The position numbers and the translations under genes are program-made. From assembly GCA_033297075.1 (NCBI GenBank), contig MU858090.1, positions 1 through 64,000 of the forward strand: 64,000 nucleotides of DNA. Reading direction: 5' to 3'. This DNA comes from Rhypophila decipiens. Its lineage: Eukaryota; Ascomycota; Sordariomycetes; Sordariales; Naviculisporaceae. Below are positions 10,288 to 24,269 of the stretch, piece after piece. Below the pieces are notes generated by a model, which was not told where the DNA came from, made no database searches, and was given only the letters and a program-made list of their open reading frames with translations. Position 1 is the stretch's first letter; the number at the start of each line of letters is the position of its first letter.

Positions 10288-13200
10288 GGTGCGATGAGAC
10301 GAGGCGGACCAAAGAGTCTGTATACACAAAAGAATGGGAATGGTGTTGGGTACCAGGGAAGATATGCCGGAGCCATGAGTCCAAGCAGAAAGTCCACCAG
10401 GAATAGAGATGATCTTTCCTTCGGATGCGTTGTACACGGGCAAAGTCGAGAATCAGGGTGACTGGCTTTGAGCTTCCACCAGGGCCTGATATGAGATAAT
10501 AGCAGTGGCTACTGGGCGATTTCAAGCCCTGCTGCATGCACCCTGTCATACATAATATACCTACATTGTGTCATTCGGGAATGTTTTGTCTGTGGGAATG
10601 GCTGGACGAACGGCTGGCGAGGTAACATAGCGACCAGCATGGAACGAAATCCTTGGAGTCCCATACATGCCCAGGTGGTGTTTCTTGTCCCTCAGTCCCT
10701 ACGCTAAATTCAAGGGGGATATTCCGCGATTACGGAGCAAATGGCCCGGCCAGCAAGGCTTATTGCACTTGGACAGGGCTGATTGATATCTCCGAGCGGA
10801 TGTCGGAATATCTCGCCCTATCTCCGGGCTATAAACTCGCTGTCAGTGGCGTAAACTTGGGTTAATGACAACGCTGATATCTCGGCCTTTATCCGCACCA
10901 GTCTGGATACAATAGCGAGGCGACGCATTCGGGGCCATTCAAAGCATTTTCTCTCATTCAAGTCCGAATGGCCGAGGTGTACCGAAAACGGACATCAACA
11001 CCATTAGACGGGAACCCGTAAGCACCCGGAGGATTACTGTGCAAGTCAGATCTCCGGCCCGGGGGACATGATCGGCTTGGGTCAGGGGCAATGACCTAGG
11101 GGCGAAGTTGAAGCAAGCAATGGCAAACATGAGCAGGTGATCACTTGATGATGTGCATAACGGTACCCCAAACTGGTCGTTCAAGACGGTTTCGGCATCA
11201 GCCCTTTTTGCCACTCGTTGTTGCACTGGTGTGACTGGGTTTGCTTTGTCATCCATTTTGATCCGGGGCCGCTATCCTGACATGTCTGACTTGCTCAAGC
11301 TGTTGACGAGCATTCTCTCCAATTGCCCGAGCTCTGTTTCAAAATGTCAAAATAAACTTAGAGATATCAAGAACCCAATATAAAGTGGCTTGATTGTACG
11401 ATAAGATCATAAGTCTACGTTTATAAGATAGCCTACATGTATCGCGGGGCAAGCCGCCCCTCACTCGTGACTCGAGGGTTGATTTAAGGCTTTTAAGCTC
11501 ATATTGGGGCCATTCCCTTTGTCGGCACTCGCCTATCAGCACCGGAAAGTGTAGGCATGCTTTCATTGTCATGATCTTTGTGCGGAATAGAGAACCGGCC
11601 CCTGTGGGCCGGCGCCTCCAAAGAACAATCGTTATTGACAGTCAATCCCGTTTTATTCTCGAGTTGAGCCGCACAAAGTCATTGACCTGTCGATCTCTGG
11701 GTTCCAAGAAGTCAATACGAGGGTGATCTATAACTAGAAGGCAGGTTGTTGTTGGCCTTTTTCATATCATGACTCGAAGTTATAACTGGATATGCGTGAC
11801 GTGCGATGCAGTCTTGAGAGTCTCTCTCCCCACAATCCAACAGCCGATTCGGCGCGTCACACAAGCTGCTGCTTGGCCTTGTCGATTCCCTGACTTCGAT
11901 GTGACAGTTCTCCACCTGTTCGATACTATCGCCAGCCAGCTGTTCGATACTATCGCCAGCCAGCTGTTCGAAGTGGTGACGATGATAAGGGCCTTCCATG
12001 CATGAGAGCCGATAACAATTGGATAGGAAAGAAGAGATAGGACATCGATAGCAAGCCGAACCGAAGATTCTGGACCTCGAGACTGAAACTCGCCGAGTCT
12101 GTCGAGTTCATGGTCGGCAAGCAGAGCGCGGTTTAGATACGCAAAGCATCGGCATCTCGAGGATTGGATCGCGAGATAGACCCGGATCAGCTCGGTGTGA
12201 GAGCAAAACTGGATGCAAGCAATTTATCGCACCACCCGCAGGCCACATCTTGCCTCTGCCCTTTCCTGGGCAGCCGTGCATGACCTGCTCTTTCAAGGTC
12301 TTCGTGGCCTGCACCTGCTGCTCCACGGTCGCAGAACGGGTCACCGGCCAGCAAACAGCCAAACAGGAGACGGGAGGAGCGTTGGAGTACACTAGTGTGG
12401 GGGAATAAGGCACAGAAGGACAGCATAATTTTGGTGCTGATCGTCGTCTTTTCCCACCGGTTTTTAGTGCCATTTTCCGCCAAGTGCGAAATCACCAGGA
12501 TGCATCCCGATCACCGTCCGCATCTCCTGAGGTCCCGACAGGTCTGGATCATTTCGTCCGGTTGAGAGCAGTATTCAACCCACAACAACCCACGGCCCAG
12601 TTCTTCCCAGTATCCACATTACGTACAGAACACCACCTACTCACGCAGCGCATCCCCACTCGGCTGTCATCGTTCTGTCCTGCGCACTCACTCACTCCTG
12701 CTTCTATTCTATTCTTCAAGACCACAACCCCGATCGGATCGTCCCCCCCTTGCGATATTCGCCCAGTCACGGCACCCCGTTGACACCGTAACATCCATCT
12801 TGTACCCAACTTTCCCCTCTCAGCCCAGCAGCCCAGACCCAGCACAGCTCCAAAAAAGCCCCAAACTGCGTGGCCAGACTCTTGTCACACAACGGCAGCT
12901 CCGGTTTCTTGTTCCCGACCGTTTGTTTAGCCAGCTCTGCCATCCAATCCTCTCCCCTTTCCCTCTAACCACATCCGAGGATTGACGGCCACCACCGCTG
13001 GTCTCACCTGCCCCTGAGCACCAATATCAGGTCTAACCGCCCCTCCCTCTTCTCCTCATGAGCTTGCTAGTGAAGGGACCAAGCCGTTTGCCTCTTTGCG
13101 CATCTCTCTCTGGTCTCGGCACCTGACCCGGACACTGCCCAATATAAAGACGACCTGTCCCATACCCCGACTTGCCCCTGGGTTGACTATTCTATCAAGA

Positions 13201-13365
13201 CAACAAAAGATTCGAATATCCATCATCGAGTGTCACCTCTTTGATCAAGTGACCATAACCGCAAGCACCCAAAGGTCACAATCTGCGCCACCCCGTCTTG
13301 AACGAGAAGCTTAATCTGGTCCGGATCACACATCTCTATTCCTAAAATTCGAAAACCTAATCACC
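10288..13365. other. Intergenic region with long pyrimidine-rich leader
   Basis: About 3.1 kb without a supported gene. From about 12.6 kb to 13.36 kb the plus strand is C/T-rich with many short CCC and CTCT runs, typical of the 5' leader and promoter of a filamentous-fungal gene, and it ends at the F-box start. Open frames up to about 120 codons on both strands have no domain and overlap each other. A duplicated 24-bp unit lies at 11917-11971. Confidence 0.55.
11917..11971. repeat. 24-bp tandem duplication
   Basis: Two identical adjacent 24-bp copies (11917-11940 and 11941-11964, each starting TGTTCGATACTATCG) are followed by the first 7 bases of a third. The exact identity suggests a recent slippage duplication in non-coding sequence. 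Confidence 0.85.
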
Positions 13366-14238
13366 ATGGTTGAGGTCATGTGCAGCACGTCGACTGCGTT
13401 GCAGACCCTTGGTTCTGTATTCACACGGGAGGAACACAGGATGAAGGAGTTAACTCTTCAACGAACGGGCAAACGAGTCCCACGAAGGTCCCAAACCCAC
13501 CAAAATTACCAGCTCCCGCAACCTTTCATGACTATTCATACCATCGTCGAGCAACCTCAGGTTCTCCAGTTGACGGGCTACCCCCAAGAGCAGCCCAAGC
13601 CTGACCGCAACCCACAAGCGCAACGAACACCAACTCGGCCGCCGTTAGGACCTCCACGACGTTCATACTCTGTTACGGATCGGGAACCCATGCCTCACCA
13701 CCATAGGCCATCCTCGAGGCTCACCCTCGAAGACTTGCCGGCTGAGCTTCACTACTCCATTTTTGATTTTCTCGACCCTATCGACAGCACCTGTCTGGGC
13801 CTCACCAACAAACACTTTTATGCCATCCACCGCCGAATGCGCGGGACGGTATCGCTTTCGACACGCCGCGATGGACCAAACGAACTTGAATGGGCCTGGC
13901 ACCTCGCTGGCGCTATCATGAAGGCCTCGTCTGGCCTCGACCCCAAGATGGCTACGGAAGGGACGCTGGACACAACTCGAGCTGCCGAGACATCGGCACT
14001 GTCAAAATTGCGGATTCGGGGGCAAGGTTACTGCCGAAAATGCGGCATCACGCGGTGCGAGTTGCACAAGCACATCCAGGAGTGGATGGGCGAGGGAGCT
14101 GAATACTGCTCCATCAAGAAGAAATTTGGGCCGGCAGCCCGCGAGGGCGCCAAACCCTACTGCTATATGAGCAAACCCGGAGATCCACATAGGTGCGGCC
14201 GTCACTATGTTCGTAAGTCGAAAGTTGTCCTCCAATAG
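13366..14238 (+). CDS. F-box domain protein
   Basis: Single-exon gene of 290 residues. Residues 1-115 are Gln/Pro/Arg-rich and probably disordered. An F-box begins at about residue 118: LTLEDLPAELHYSIFDFLD, then STCLGLTNKHFYAIHRR, with the usual LP-E-L hydrophobic pattern. The C-terminal third carries a cysteine/histidine cluster (CRKCGITRCELH at about 222-233, and CYMSKPGDPHRCGRHY near 270-285) that could bind zinc; this pattern recurs in short fungal F-box proteins. F-box proteins act as substrate adaptors of SCF ubiquitin ligases through Skp1; the target here is unknown. The start at 13366 is the first ATG in frame (context caccATGGT). The ORF ends soon after the cysteine cluster, so the substrate domain is small. 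Confidence 0.8.
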   Translation: MVEVMCSTSTALQTLGSVFTREEHRMKELTLQRTGKRVPRRSQTHQNYQLPQPFMTIHTIVEQPQVLQLTGYPQEQPKPDRNPQAQRTPTRPPLGPPRRSYSVTDREPMPHHHRPSSRLTLEDLPAELHYSIFDFLDPIDSTCLGLTNKHFYAIHRRMRGTVSLSTRRDGPNELEWAWHLAGAIMKASSGLDPKMATEGTLDTTRAAETSALSKLRIRGQGYCRKCGITRCELHKHIQEWMGEGAEYCSIKKKFGPAAREGAKPYCYMSKPGDPHRCGRHYVRKSKVVLQ

Positions 14239-15847
14239 TGTGGGAACTGGACAACGGGCTTTACGAACTGTGATGTGTTCCGTGTCCTATGATGGTATGT
14301 AATGATTGCTTGGGCTGGTTTTCTCCACTCATCACCGTTGATTTTTTAATTTTATTGAAGGCATTGCGTGAGGATTTTGGGTCATTCTTGGACATGCCCA
14401 TGATTTGGGGCTTGTTAATTTCCTTGCTATTGATCAATGACATTTAATGAACCGAGGTTTTATGATATATCAAGGTCCGACTACCAAGATCTTGAACTCC
14501 TACCATTTCTTAGGACCATTTTCTTCTGATAGGCGATTATACTATCATATCCGCATTACCGCCCTAACCTCCTCGAAAGGGGAGTGATAATACAATATCT
14601 ACACATTTTGGTGTAAATTCTTCAGCCTCCATTTGCTTGCTACTGTCAAATTGGTTCCCCAGCTGGTCCAGCCATCCTGTGTGGCTTCTGAGATGGTTGT
14701 TGGAATGGGAAGTTAAAGCACAAACCTGGAAGAATTGGAGAAGGAACGCCACTTTGTCAAGCCTCAATGCCAAGGGGAATGACGTGCGTGTCACCCTAGC
14801 GCCATCAATTGGGTTGTCATTTTCCACCCCTTTTCCCTCATCATCAGTGATTCGTTTCACCCAGTGAAATATCGCTCACCCAGGCTCTGGGAATACCTAT
14901 CCAGTGCCATCAATACCAGTTAAAAAGGATTTAATATGATAAATTATCAGATTGGGAGTGACTTTCCACATGATGTAGACGTCTTTTGGAGGCTTTGTCG
15001 TGTCAACTGGAAATCCTGTAATCGGCTTGCTTTTTCCGGGTCTGGTGCCCATCTCCGCGACGTATTAAATATTAATGGTTACAGTGCTTGCTTGCATCAG
15101 GTCATAGCTTCCTCTCACTTCCCGCAACGCGTCCGGATCCGACCACGAAACGCCCTCCTGACATCTGAGTCTGTATCTTACGTGCTACTTTCTTCAATAG
15201 GGGGCGCATTCAATCTGTTGGGACTCCAAGTTTTGAATATTACCACCCTCAATCTCGCTGATTTCCATTTTCCTTACTGCGAACCCCGGACTTTTGGACT
15301 CTCATTACCCCTTTTTCTTCTTTCCAGCGCGCGACTGACACCCTAATAATTGCGCGACCGTCGCGACCGAAAACCCGGAAACTGAGTTGAGCGCGCAAGA
15401 CTTCGATTATCTGTAAGTGCTAGAGCATCAGTTGGATTGACCAAAACCAGTTTTCTGCCGTCTTACAGTTGATGGCTGGTAGCACGAATACTTGGCCACA
15501 TCTTTTCAATCGCCAAAACCTCGCATGTATACGTAGTGGGAACTAACACCGTCACCACAGTTCAACGGAGCAAGAACGGCTCATTCATTCCTGCCCAAAA
15601 CACAAGACGAAAAAGCCTCGGCTTTTTACTGGTCGACTGACCTACCGAGCCATCAATTACTACAGGCTGCAGACTGCCAAACGGGCGTACCTGCCCTCCC
15701 AATTCGCAAACAACCTGGTTATCCTGCGTCGGGCGGAGGCAGATCTAGTCTTGGATCCACAATTCGACCACTCTTTCCCCATCTGCTAAGCCAAAGGTAC
15801 CTTTGCCTGACGTCTACTAGAGCACCGTCTGCTCTTACTCTCCCACC
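14239..15847. other. Intergenic region upstream of PCT1
   Basis: About 1.6 kb without a supported gene. An open frame of 136 codons (14936-15346) has no domain and no coding-like codon bias. The final 450 bp probably contain the PCT1 leader. A GTAAGT at 15412 followed by acceptor-like CTTACAG near 15468 may be a 5' UTR intron. Confidence 0.5.
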
Positions 15848-17523
<1,676 letters not shown>

Positions 17524-18593
17524 GAAAGAGACCTATGGTATGGTAGGGATGTTGCGAGCAATAGACGAATATGAATACCTCGCTTGTAATTTAGGATGTA
17601 TTTTCTTATTTTCATTAGTCCGGATCAGGGCGACTTTGATGCGGATTCTTCTTTTTGGGCGGATTGATACATGATACGGCCGAGAGACGATGCCCGTTTC
17701 TATTCTATTCTGATCAGAAAGAAAGAAATTGGAGGATATTGATATCAAACTTGGGTTTTTTTTCCTTGGGTCTGTCATCTTTTCACTGGACCGGCTTCTT
17801 CGCTAGTTCACCACCCAGCCCCCTTTTACGTGCTGGTATTTTGTCAGTCTTGACTAGATCTCCCTGCTCCGGGAAACCTTGGTTCTTTTGACGGTTCTTT
17901 TTTGAGGATTTTTTCCTTATAATATTAACGAAACGGAACTTCTGAGTATATATATGTGTACTTGTTGTTATCCTACCTTCTTCCTCCTATTGTTTTGTCG
18001 TAACCTCATTTCTTTTACTATTTTTTTCCTCTGGTCCGCTTTTCAATCGTTGTCTGTTAGTGGATGGGCCTGTCTCCCATTAAAGGAGACTGGAGATAAT
18101 AGAGGTAGATTCACATATATGAAGCTTTATACAGACAAGTCCTTATATAAAATTCCAAGGAAACGCACATATCATTAGGATCGGCTGAGCTTGGAGCAGG
18201 GGTATTATACTATTTGGCTAGATACGTAACCTGAAAGGCCGGGAATTAAAAGACAAGAAAGAAAAGGTACAATCAGGAAAGGGGTGTATGTAGGTAGTAG
18301 GAAGGTACGTCAGTACAGGGGGGCTTCCTTCGATATTTACAATAACCAGGGAGAGCCTGTCGTATCCTAAAAGAACAAATGAAAATGCGCTATACTAAGC
18401 AGTCGGACAGCAACGCCTGCTTGTTTGTTGACTCGCTCGCTTGCTTTCGCCTCAAAACCGATACACAGCATTTTTGCGGGACCTCCACGCAAGAGATATG
18501 GAGGCCAACACAAACAACAGGCAAGTAATCAACCAAGCCATCACCAAAACCTTGCCAACGATATTAAAAATGACCAAAAAAGGACAGAAAGAC
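17524..18593. other. Convergent intergenic region, T-rich
   Basis: About 1.1 kb between the 3' ends of PCT1 and HFD1. The plus strand is T-rich at 17600-18060, consistent with 3' UTR and termination signals of both genes. No gene is seen. Confidence 0.55.
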
Positions 18594-20270
18594 CTACTTC
18601 CTAGCCTTGTACAGCTCAAGGGTATAATACCCAGCCAAAACAACAAACCACCTCGCCAACGCACCCTTGAGACCCTTCCCGCCTAATCCGAGGACCAACG
18701 AGACCCAGTAGCCCAGTCCCTTGGTGACGACACCGTTGCGGTCAAAATCAGGCTTCTGGGTGGTCATCTTGCGGAAGGTATTGAAGCGCTTCCAGTCAAA
18801 GGGCATGTAGCGGATGCGGAGGAGGAAATCAGCCCAGTAGGGGGTCTCGGCGAGGACGCGGACATGGGTGAAGCAGTCGAAGGAGGCCTTGCCGCGGTAG
18901 GCACCCCAGCCGCTGTCGCCGACGCCGCCGAAGGGGACTGTGTTGAGGGATCCGTGCTGGAAGGAGTCGTTGATGGAGGCTCCACCTGAGATGGTCGAGT
19001 CGAGAACTATGTGTGGGACGACGGTCAGTTTTTGATACTAGTGAAAGTTTGTGGGTAAGTTATATAGGGACGTACTCTTCTTGTTCTCAGCCTTGGATCC
19101 AAACGCGTACAGCGACAGTGGCGTCCTGTGTACCGAATTCGCAATCGCGATGGCTTGGTCGAGCGTAAATACCGGGTAGATGGAGAAGATGGGGCCAAAG
19201 GACTCCTCCTGCATCATGGAGTCGTCGGTCGAGTCGACCAGCACGGCGGTAGGCTCAATGTACAGTTCGGACTCGTCCAGCTCACCACCCATGACGATCT
19301 TGCCCTTGGTGTCGTCCAGCATCTTCTTCAACCGGGCAAAGTGGCGCTTGTTGACGATACGGGCTAGATCCGGACTGGCCTTGGCGCCGTTGGGGAACAT
19401 CTCCTTGTACGCGATCTTGAGGAACTCGATGAAAGTCGGTACAACCTCGCGGTCAACGAGGACGTAGTTTTGCGACATGCACACTTGGCCAGCGTTCATG
19501 GTCTTGCCCCAGAGAAGACGTTTCGCGGCCATTGCGAGATTGGCATTCTTTGTGACGAAAGCCGGGTTCTTGCCTCCCAACTCGAGGCAGACAGGCGTCA
19601 GAGTCTCGGCCGCCTTCTTTGCAATAATGGCACCGACCTGGGCGCTGCCGGTAAAGAAGACCTTGTCCCACTTCTCATTCATGAGGGCGTTGGTCTCGGG
19701 GATAGCACCGTTGACCACGGCGAACCCATTAGGATCCATGCGCTTCTCAATCATCTCCTTCATCACCATGGCGCACGAGGGGGTAAGCTCAGAGGGCTTG
19801 ATGACGGCCGTGCAGCCAGCGCCGATGGCACCGACCAGGGGAGCCAGGAGCAGCTGGACGGGATAGTTGTAAGGTCCAATAATGAGGACTGCGCCGAGGG
19901 GCTCTTTTCTTTGGCGGAATCCCATGAGAGAGAAAGTGGCCGGGACGGCGCCCTTGGGCATCTTCTCCTCCTTGGCGAACTTCTCGAGGTTCTTGATCAT
20001 GAAGAGACAGTCGTTCTTGACCCATTCCAACTCGGTAAGGAGGGCCTCGTACGTCGACTTGTGCAGGTCGTTCATCAAAGCCGTGAGCAGCTCATCTTTG
20101 TAGTCCTCGACGGCCCAGTAGAGCTTGCGCAGCTGGACACGACGCCATTCGAGGTTTTTTGACTTGTTGGTGCGGAAAGTGGCCCGCACATTGCTCGCGA
20201 TGGCGGGGATGAGGTCGACCGCCGTGCTCTCGAACTCGGGGATGGTAACCTTGCCGACGGAATACGCCAT
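18594..20270 (-). CDS. HFD1: Fatty aldehyde dehydrogenase, membrane-anchored
   Basis: Two exons: 20270-19076 and 19006-18594, with a 69-bp intron (19075-19007), giving 535 residues. This is a class 3 aldehyde dehydrogenase. It shows the cofactor segment VLIIGPYNYPVQLLLAPLVG, FFTGSAQVGAIIAKKAAE, the general-base motif LELGGKNPAFV (about residue 231) and the nucleophile motif NAGQVCMSQNYV (Cys near residue 262). The family ending SGGASINDSFQHGSLNTVPF then GGVGDSGWGAYRGKASFDCF lies on exon 2. The last 60 residues form a hydrophobic tail (LGYWVSLVLGL and ARWFVVLAGYYTLEL) like that which anchors Hfd1/ALDH3A2 in mitochondrial, ER or lipid-droplet membranes. The expected reaction is NAD-dependent oxidation of long-chain aldehydes such as hexadecenal from sphingolipid breakdown. 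The start at 20270 is preferred; an ATG 14 codons upstream is in frame but adds a non-conserved leader. Confidence 0.93.
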
Positions 20271-21621
20271 TTTGAAATGTAAAGATGTTTGGTTATCGGT
20301 TTGGGAAAACAAGCCTAAACTGCAGAGTTCAGATGGAAAATTTGGGATGACGGATTATATATGGAGCTGGCGCAGGAACCAGTTCGGCCGTTATATGTCG
20401 AGTGGACACGGCAGCTTCGGGATCGTGGGGTTCGTGAGATTGGAAGGACCTGCTACGGAGCAACAAAGGTGGCGATGATATCGTCCAGAAGTCACAGAAA
20501 GAAATAGAAATCCAGATCTTGAGCTGTTGGAGGGTCTGACGGTCTTTAGTTATATGCGACACACGGTCAATGGTGTTACGGGGTACAAGGATCCCATCAG
20601 CATGGGACACCGTTTTGCAAGCCCGGCATCGCATTTCAATCTCTCGCATCTCCAAATGCATCTTGCTCGAAGAAGCAGCGGACCGAGGCTCGCATTGCGG
20701 AGAGCGCTACCCTTGCTGCAGCCAAGCTTTGTCCCAACCAACCTGGAAGCTGCAGGGGCTCGTTACCGTAATATTTGTGAGAGGGGCTGTTACCGAATTC
20801 TCGTATTGTACATATCTTGATCTTGGGTTGACACTTTCCAATTCGAGCAAACATCAGGTTTCGTCCGATACAGAAACCGGTGGCATGTATAATTCGGATG
20901 GAATATTGATCAGGAGTACCGGACTAAATGTTTCTCTCGACCAGCTTACTATTGGATCTGAGAAGGATGAAGCTGTGTTACAGCGCCGAGGATTATATCA
21001 GATTTAATGTAATCATCATGTATCTGTACCTATGTGGAAGCTTTATCCGTACCGACTGACAAATGATGGTCCCTGGCTGTGAAACACTGAAGCATGTGAA
21101 TTCTTCAACCCCTATCCTTAATCCACACTAACATTGCCACGCTATCCGTACACTAGAAGGAAAGACCCGCACTGCTTGAATCAACATGACCGTCCAGGAT
21201 TCCAGAAGTCCCAAACACTTTCAAACAAAGATGAACAAGACGCTATACCCTCAAGCTCGATTTCCCCACACTTCACTAATTGACAGCTGGAAGGTGCCGA
21301 GGCTTGCTGAATAATAGCTATGGAGGGCAAGTAGCAGATCCACCCTGGAGAAAAGGTGTCAGAGTCAATTACACCAGGTCTGTAATGTCCAATACAGCCC
21401 GGTCAAGAGTTCGTGCATGATTACACGCTGGCTCCTTTACATTCTATACAGGTTGATGATATACATGTATATGCTTAATTGATACAATCGCCCAGCCAAC
21501 CAGCTGCCCTGCTTTTTATCTCCTGAAGAGGGCAGCCATTTCCATGGCTATCAAAAGAGGCGATGAGATTTGAGCTCAGCAGCCCACTCGAACCGAACGG
21601 GCCAGAATTAGTCAAGCGGCC
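20271..21621. other. Intergenic region upstream of HFD1
   Basis: About 1.35 kb holding the HFD1 promoter and the 3' end of the mS35 gene. Two TATCCGTA copies lie at 21044 and 21143. No gene is supported. Confidence 0.5.
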
Positions 21622-22888
21622 TTACCACTTGCCTTTGCCCAACCGCCCCTTGGCGGGCCCTCCCCTCCGGACCATGGAGGGCTCGGGCTCCCGGTGAGCG
21701 GGCATCGATTCCAAATAATTTTTGATGACCTCCTTGCCGTCGATTAGAGCACCGCTCTTTCTCTTGGCCTCGTCCAGAACAAGAGCCTTTCGTCGGATCT
21801 CTTGAAGCTCTTTCTGCCGCTCCTCGGTGATGCGCCACTCCTTGGGAAACTGGGGCCTGACCTTGAAGTCGTGATGACGGGTATCCAGTGGGACATCCTC
21901 AAACATGTCGGTTGGGTCCTGAAATGACAGGTTAGCATATAAGAAGCAACATAGACCAAGTCGCTCCTTGTTGAAGCCTCCTCACCTTTGCTGCAGTAAT
22001 CATTTTTTGGACCAAATCTCCAAGATAGCGCTTGTTCTGCGCTTGGTGCTCGAATCTGTCGCTGCTCATCTTGATGAGACCCTTTTCAGGGTTGTATCGT
22101 GGGCCAGCCAGCTTCATCAGCTTCAGTTGTTGAGCCTCACTGAGCTCTGGCACATCCTTGGGCGAGAACTCGACTACGACCTTGCGGTCGGCGGGATGAA
22201 ATTCACCCATGTAGGTGGTATACCGAAAGCGCAATGGCTCCTCCGCTGTAGGCGGGACAAAGTCCTTGGCAAACCCTGTGAAAAACGTTTAGTTCCCATC
22301 CGACACCAGGTCTTGAGAAATATCGGCATCCTTACTCGAAAGCAGTGGCATCTCCCAAACGGCGATCCGCGCGTATTCTCTGGCGTCTCTGTGTTCGTCC
22401 AGCTTGGCATGGCCTATACTGAGCATATCGTCTTCCTCGAAGTCATCCTCCCCAATCTCGTCCGTAATGAGATCCGTGTCTTTCTCTTCTTCGTTCCAGA
22501 AGCTGTCCTTCTTGGGCTTCACAACATATCTTATTTGCGACGTTGAAGCATGTACCTCTCGCCTCATATCTTCGAACCGCTTTTTGTCCTCTTCGGGCAT
22601 TTGACCCCATTGCGTGAGGGTTTGCGTGAGAGTTTCCCGTTGTTGCTCGGTCAGACCTTCTTCGCGCAGCAAATCTTTTATTACCTCGGCTGGGTTGTAG
22701 TATCGCTTAACTTCCTCGGGGGCTTCGGCGCCATCATTTTCATCAGCTTGCCGTGCTGGCGTCGAGGAAAGGGCTCTCCGCCGAGCAAAAGGGCGAGCGG
22801 CAAACGCAGGTCGGACCACGGGCCGTACGGTTGGTAATTGCCTGCATGTCCGGAGGCAGATCCGGAGCGAATTGGCGGCGGAGGCCAT
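21622..22888 (-). CDS. RSM24: Mitochondrial ribosomal protein mS35 (Rsm24)
   Basis: Three exons: 22888-22336, 22275-21986 and 21918-21622, giving 379 residues. Residues 1-45 are an Arg/Ala/Ser-rich mitochondrial targeting sequence (SLRICLRTCRQLPTVRPV, then FARRRALSSTPARQ). The core, on exon 2, has the mS35 signature LRFRYTTYMGEFHPADRKVV, then VEFSPKDVPELSEAQQLKL, then GPRYNPEKGLIKMSSDRFEH. The C-terminus is a charged helix (ITEERQKELQEIRRKAL) and a basic Gly-rich tail. It is a structural subunit of the small mitoribosomal subunit, required for mitochondrial translation. Other in-frame ATGs lie upstream, but the start at 22888 places the targeting peptide at the N-terminus. It is divergently transcribed from ALG13. 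Confidence 0.9.
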
Positions 22889-23253
22889 CCTAGCAGTTGC
22901 AGGTCGTTGGGAAGTCGGCGGCCGTGTCGTGGATCCCAACTTCGGGATGGGAACCTCAATCGCGTGTTTGGCCAAAAAATTCTGGGGAATCTCGGAGCCC
23001 GGGATCAAGCCACACTGCCCAGGGAAGCTTGAGCCACAGGATCCACAGTAATGGCTGGACCCCTGTCAATCCAGCCTGACGTACGGGATCGCGGCTGCGC
23101 GTTTGTCCACCGCGTTCTGTCAAATGTCTTTGTCGCACATCCTCTCGCCTGGTTCTTCATAACAGAATACAAGTTACCCTTTTGCACAATGTGGTGCTCC
23201 TTATTCTAGTCGATCGCAAACCGAGAAGATTTCAGCAACATATACGAGAAGAA
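22889..23253. promoter_or_regulatory. Shared divergent promoter, RSM24 and ALG13
   Basis: Only about 365 bp separate the two proposed start codons, so both core promoters must lie here. No TATA box is evident. The region is GC-rich on the RSM24 side, as is usual for housekeeping genes. Confidence 0.55.
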
Positions 23254-24269
23254 ATGAATGCGACAGGCTTCCCCGCAGCTCCCAGTACCGGGACTAAACG
23301 TCCATTCCCAGCCGACGACGAGCCAGACCACCAGCCTACCCAGCTCGGCCGACACTGTTTCGTCACAATCGGGGCAACTGCTGGATTCCGGCAGCTTCTC
23401 GAGGAGATCATAGACGACGCTTTCCTCAGATGTCTGGCTAGCTTCGGCTACGATACACTGGATGTTCAGTGTGGCCCGGACCACGGATGGTTCGAGTCCC
23501 AAGCTGCTCAGCTGACCGAAACGTACGGCGTCAGGATCCAGCACTTTGCATACACAGACGACATGCAAACACATATGCTTGAGTCACGCGGTAAAGCCGG
23601 CTACAGATTGCCTGGCTGCATTGTGTCCCATGCCGGTAAATGCCCTCTCATGTTTGGGTTTAGATCATGAAGCTAATTTTCTGGTCCCTCACCACTAGGC
23701 TCCGGCACGATCCTCGAAGCGCTGCGATATCAAGCTCCTCTCGTGGTGGTACCCAACCCAACGCTCATGGATAACCACCAAGCGGAGCTCGCCCAAGAGT
23801 GTGAGAATCAGAAGTGGGCAATATACGGCAGACTAGGGTAAGGACAACTCTATCTACAGCTCAGCCAACAAAACAAAACCGTTCTCTTACCAATAATATG
23901 TCAAACAGACAACTCGCAGACTCAGTCCGACGCTCCCACAGGCGTCTTCTTTTAGGTCCGCTCAGCTCTGACCCCGAATCATTAGCCCCCTCAGCTCCCG
24001 AAGAAGGTCCCCCTCCGTACTCGGCGCCACCCTTCCCGGTGCCCGAGTCGGAGCGCGTGACCTTCTTCGACTGGATGGTGCTAACTTGCTATCCAGACGA
24101 GCAAGCGAAGCAGAGATACGTCTACGAATTGAAAAAGCTCGAGATAACTCACTATGTGAAAACAAGACAGGAGGAAGAAGCGGCACTGAAGCAGCAGGCT
24201 CAAGCTGAAAGACCAGTCGAGATGTTGGTGCAAGATCGTCGTGCGAGGCTCGAGTTGCAGATCGACTGA
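23254..24269 (+). CDS. ALG13: UDP-GlcNAc transferase subunit Alg13
   Basis: Three exons: 23254-23635, 23699-23837 and 23909-24269, giving 293 residues. The N-terminal strand and loop [20 protein letters not shown] begin a GT28 C-terminal-type Rossmann domain. The donor-binding region is [16 protein letters not shown] (spanning intron 1), followed by [21 protein letters not shown]. Alg13 is the catalytic half of the Alg13/Alg14 enzyme that adds the second GlcNAc to the dolichol-linked oligosaccharide on the cytosolic face of the ER. The protein is longer than the roughly 200 residues of yeast Alg13. The extra part is a Pro-rich linker ([15 protein letters not shown]) followed by a charged helix ([20 protein letters not shown]). 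The open frame extends 24 codons upstream to an ATG at 23182; the internal start at 23254 is chosen because the extra residues look like leader sequence. Start is uncertain. Confidence 0.9.

Noticed and set aside
14936..15346. 136-codon open frame upstream of PCT1
   Set aside because: No motif, AT-rich start and codon use unlike the neighbouring genes.
19470..20162. 230-codon plus-strand frame over HFD1
   Set aside because: Antisense to the conserved aldehyde dehydrogenase core, with no domain of its own.
21451..21530. Possible C/D snoRNA (TTGATGAT ... CTGA)
   Set aside because: Weak C box, no D' box, no stem and no known guide match.
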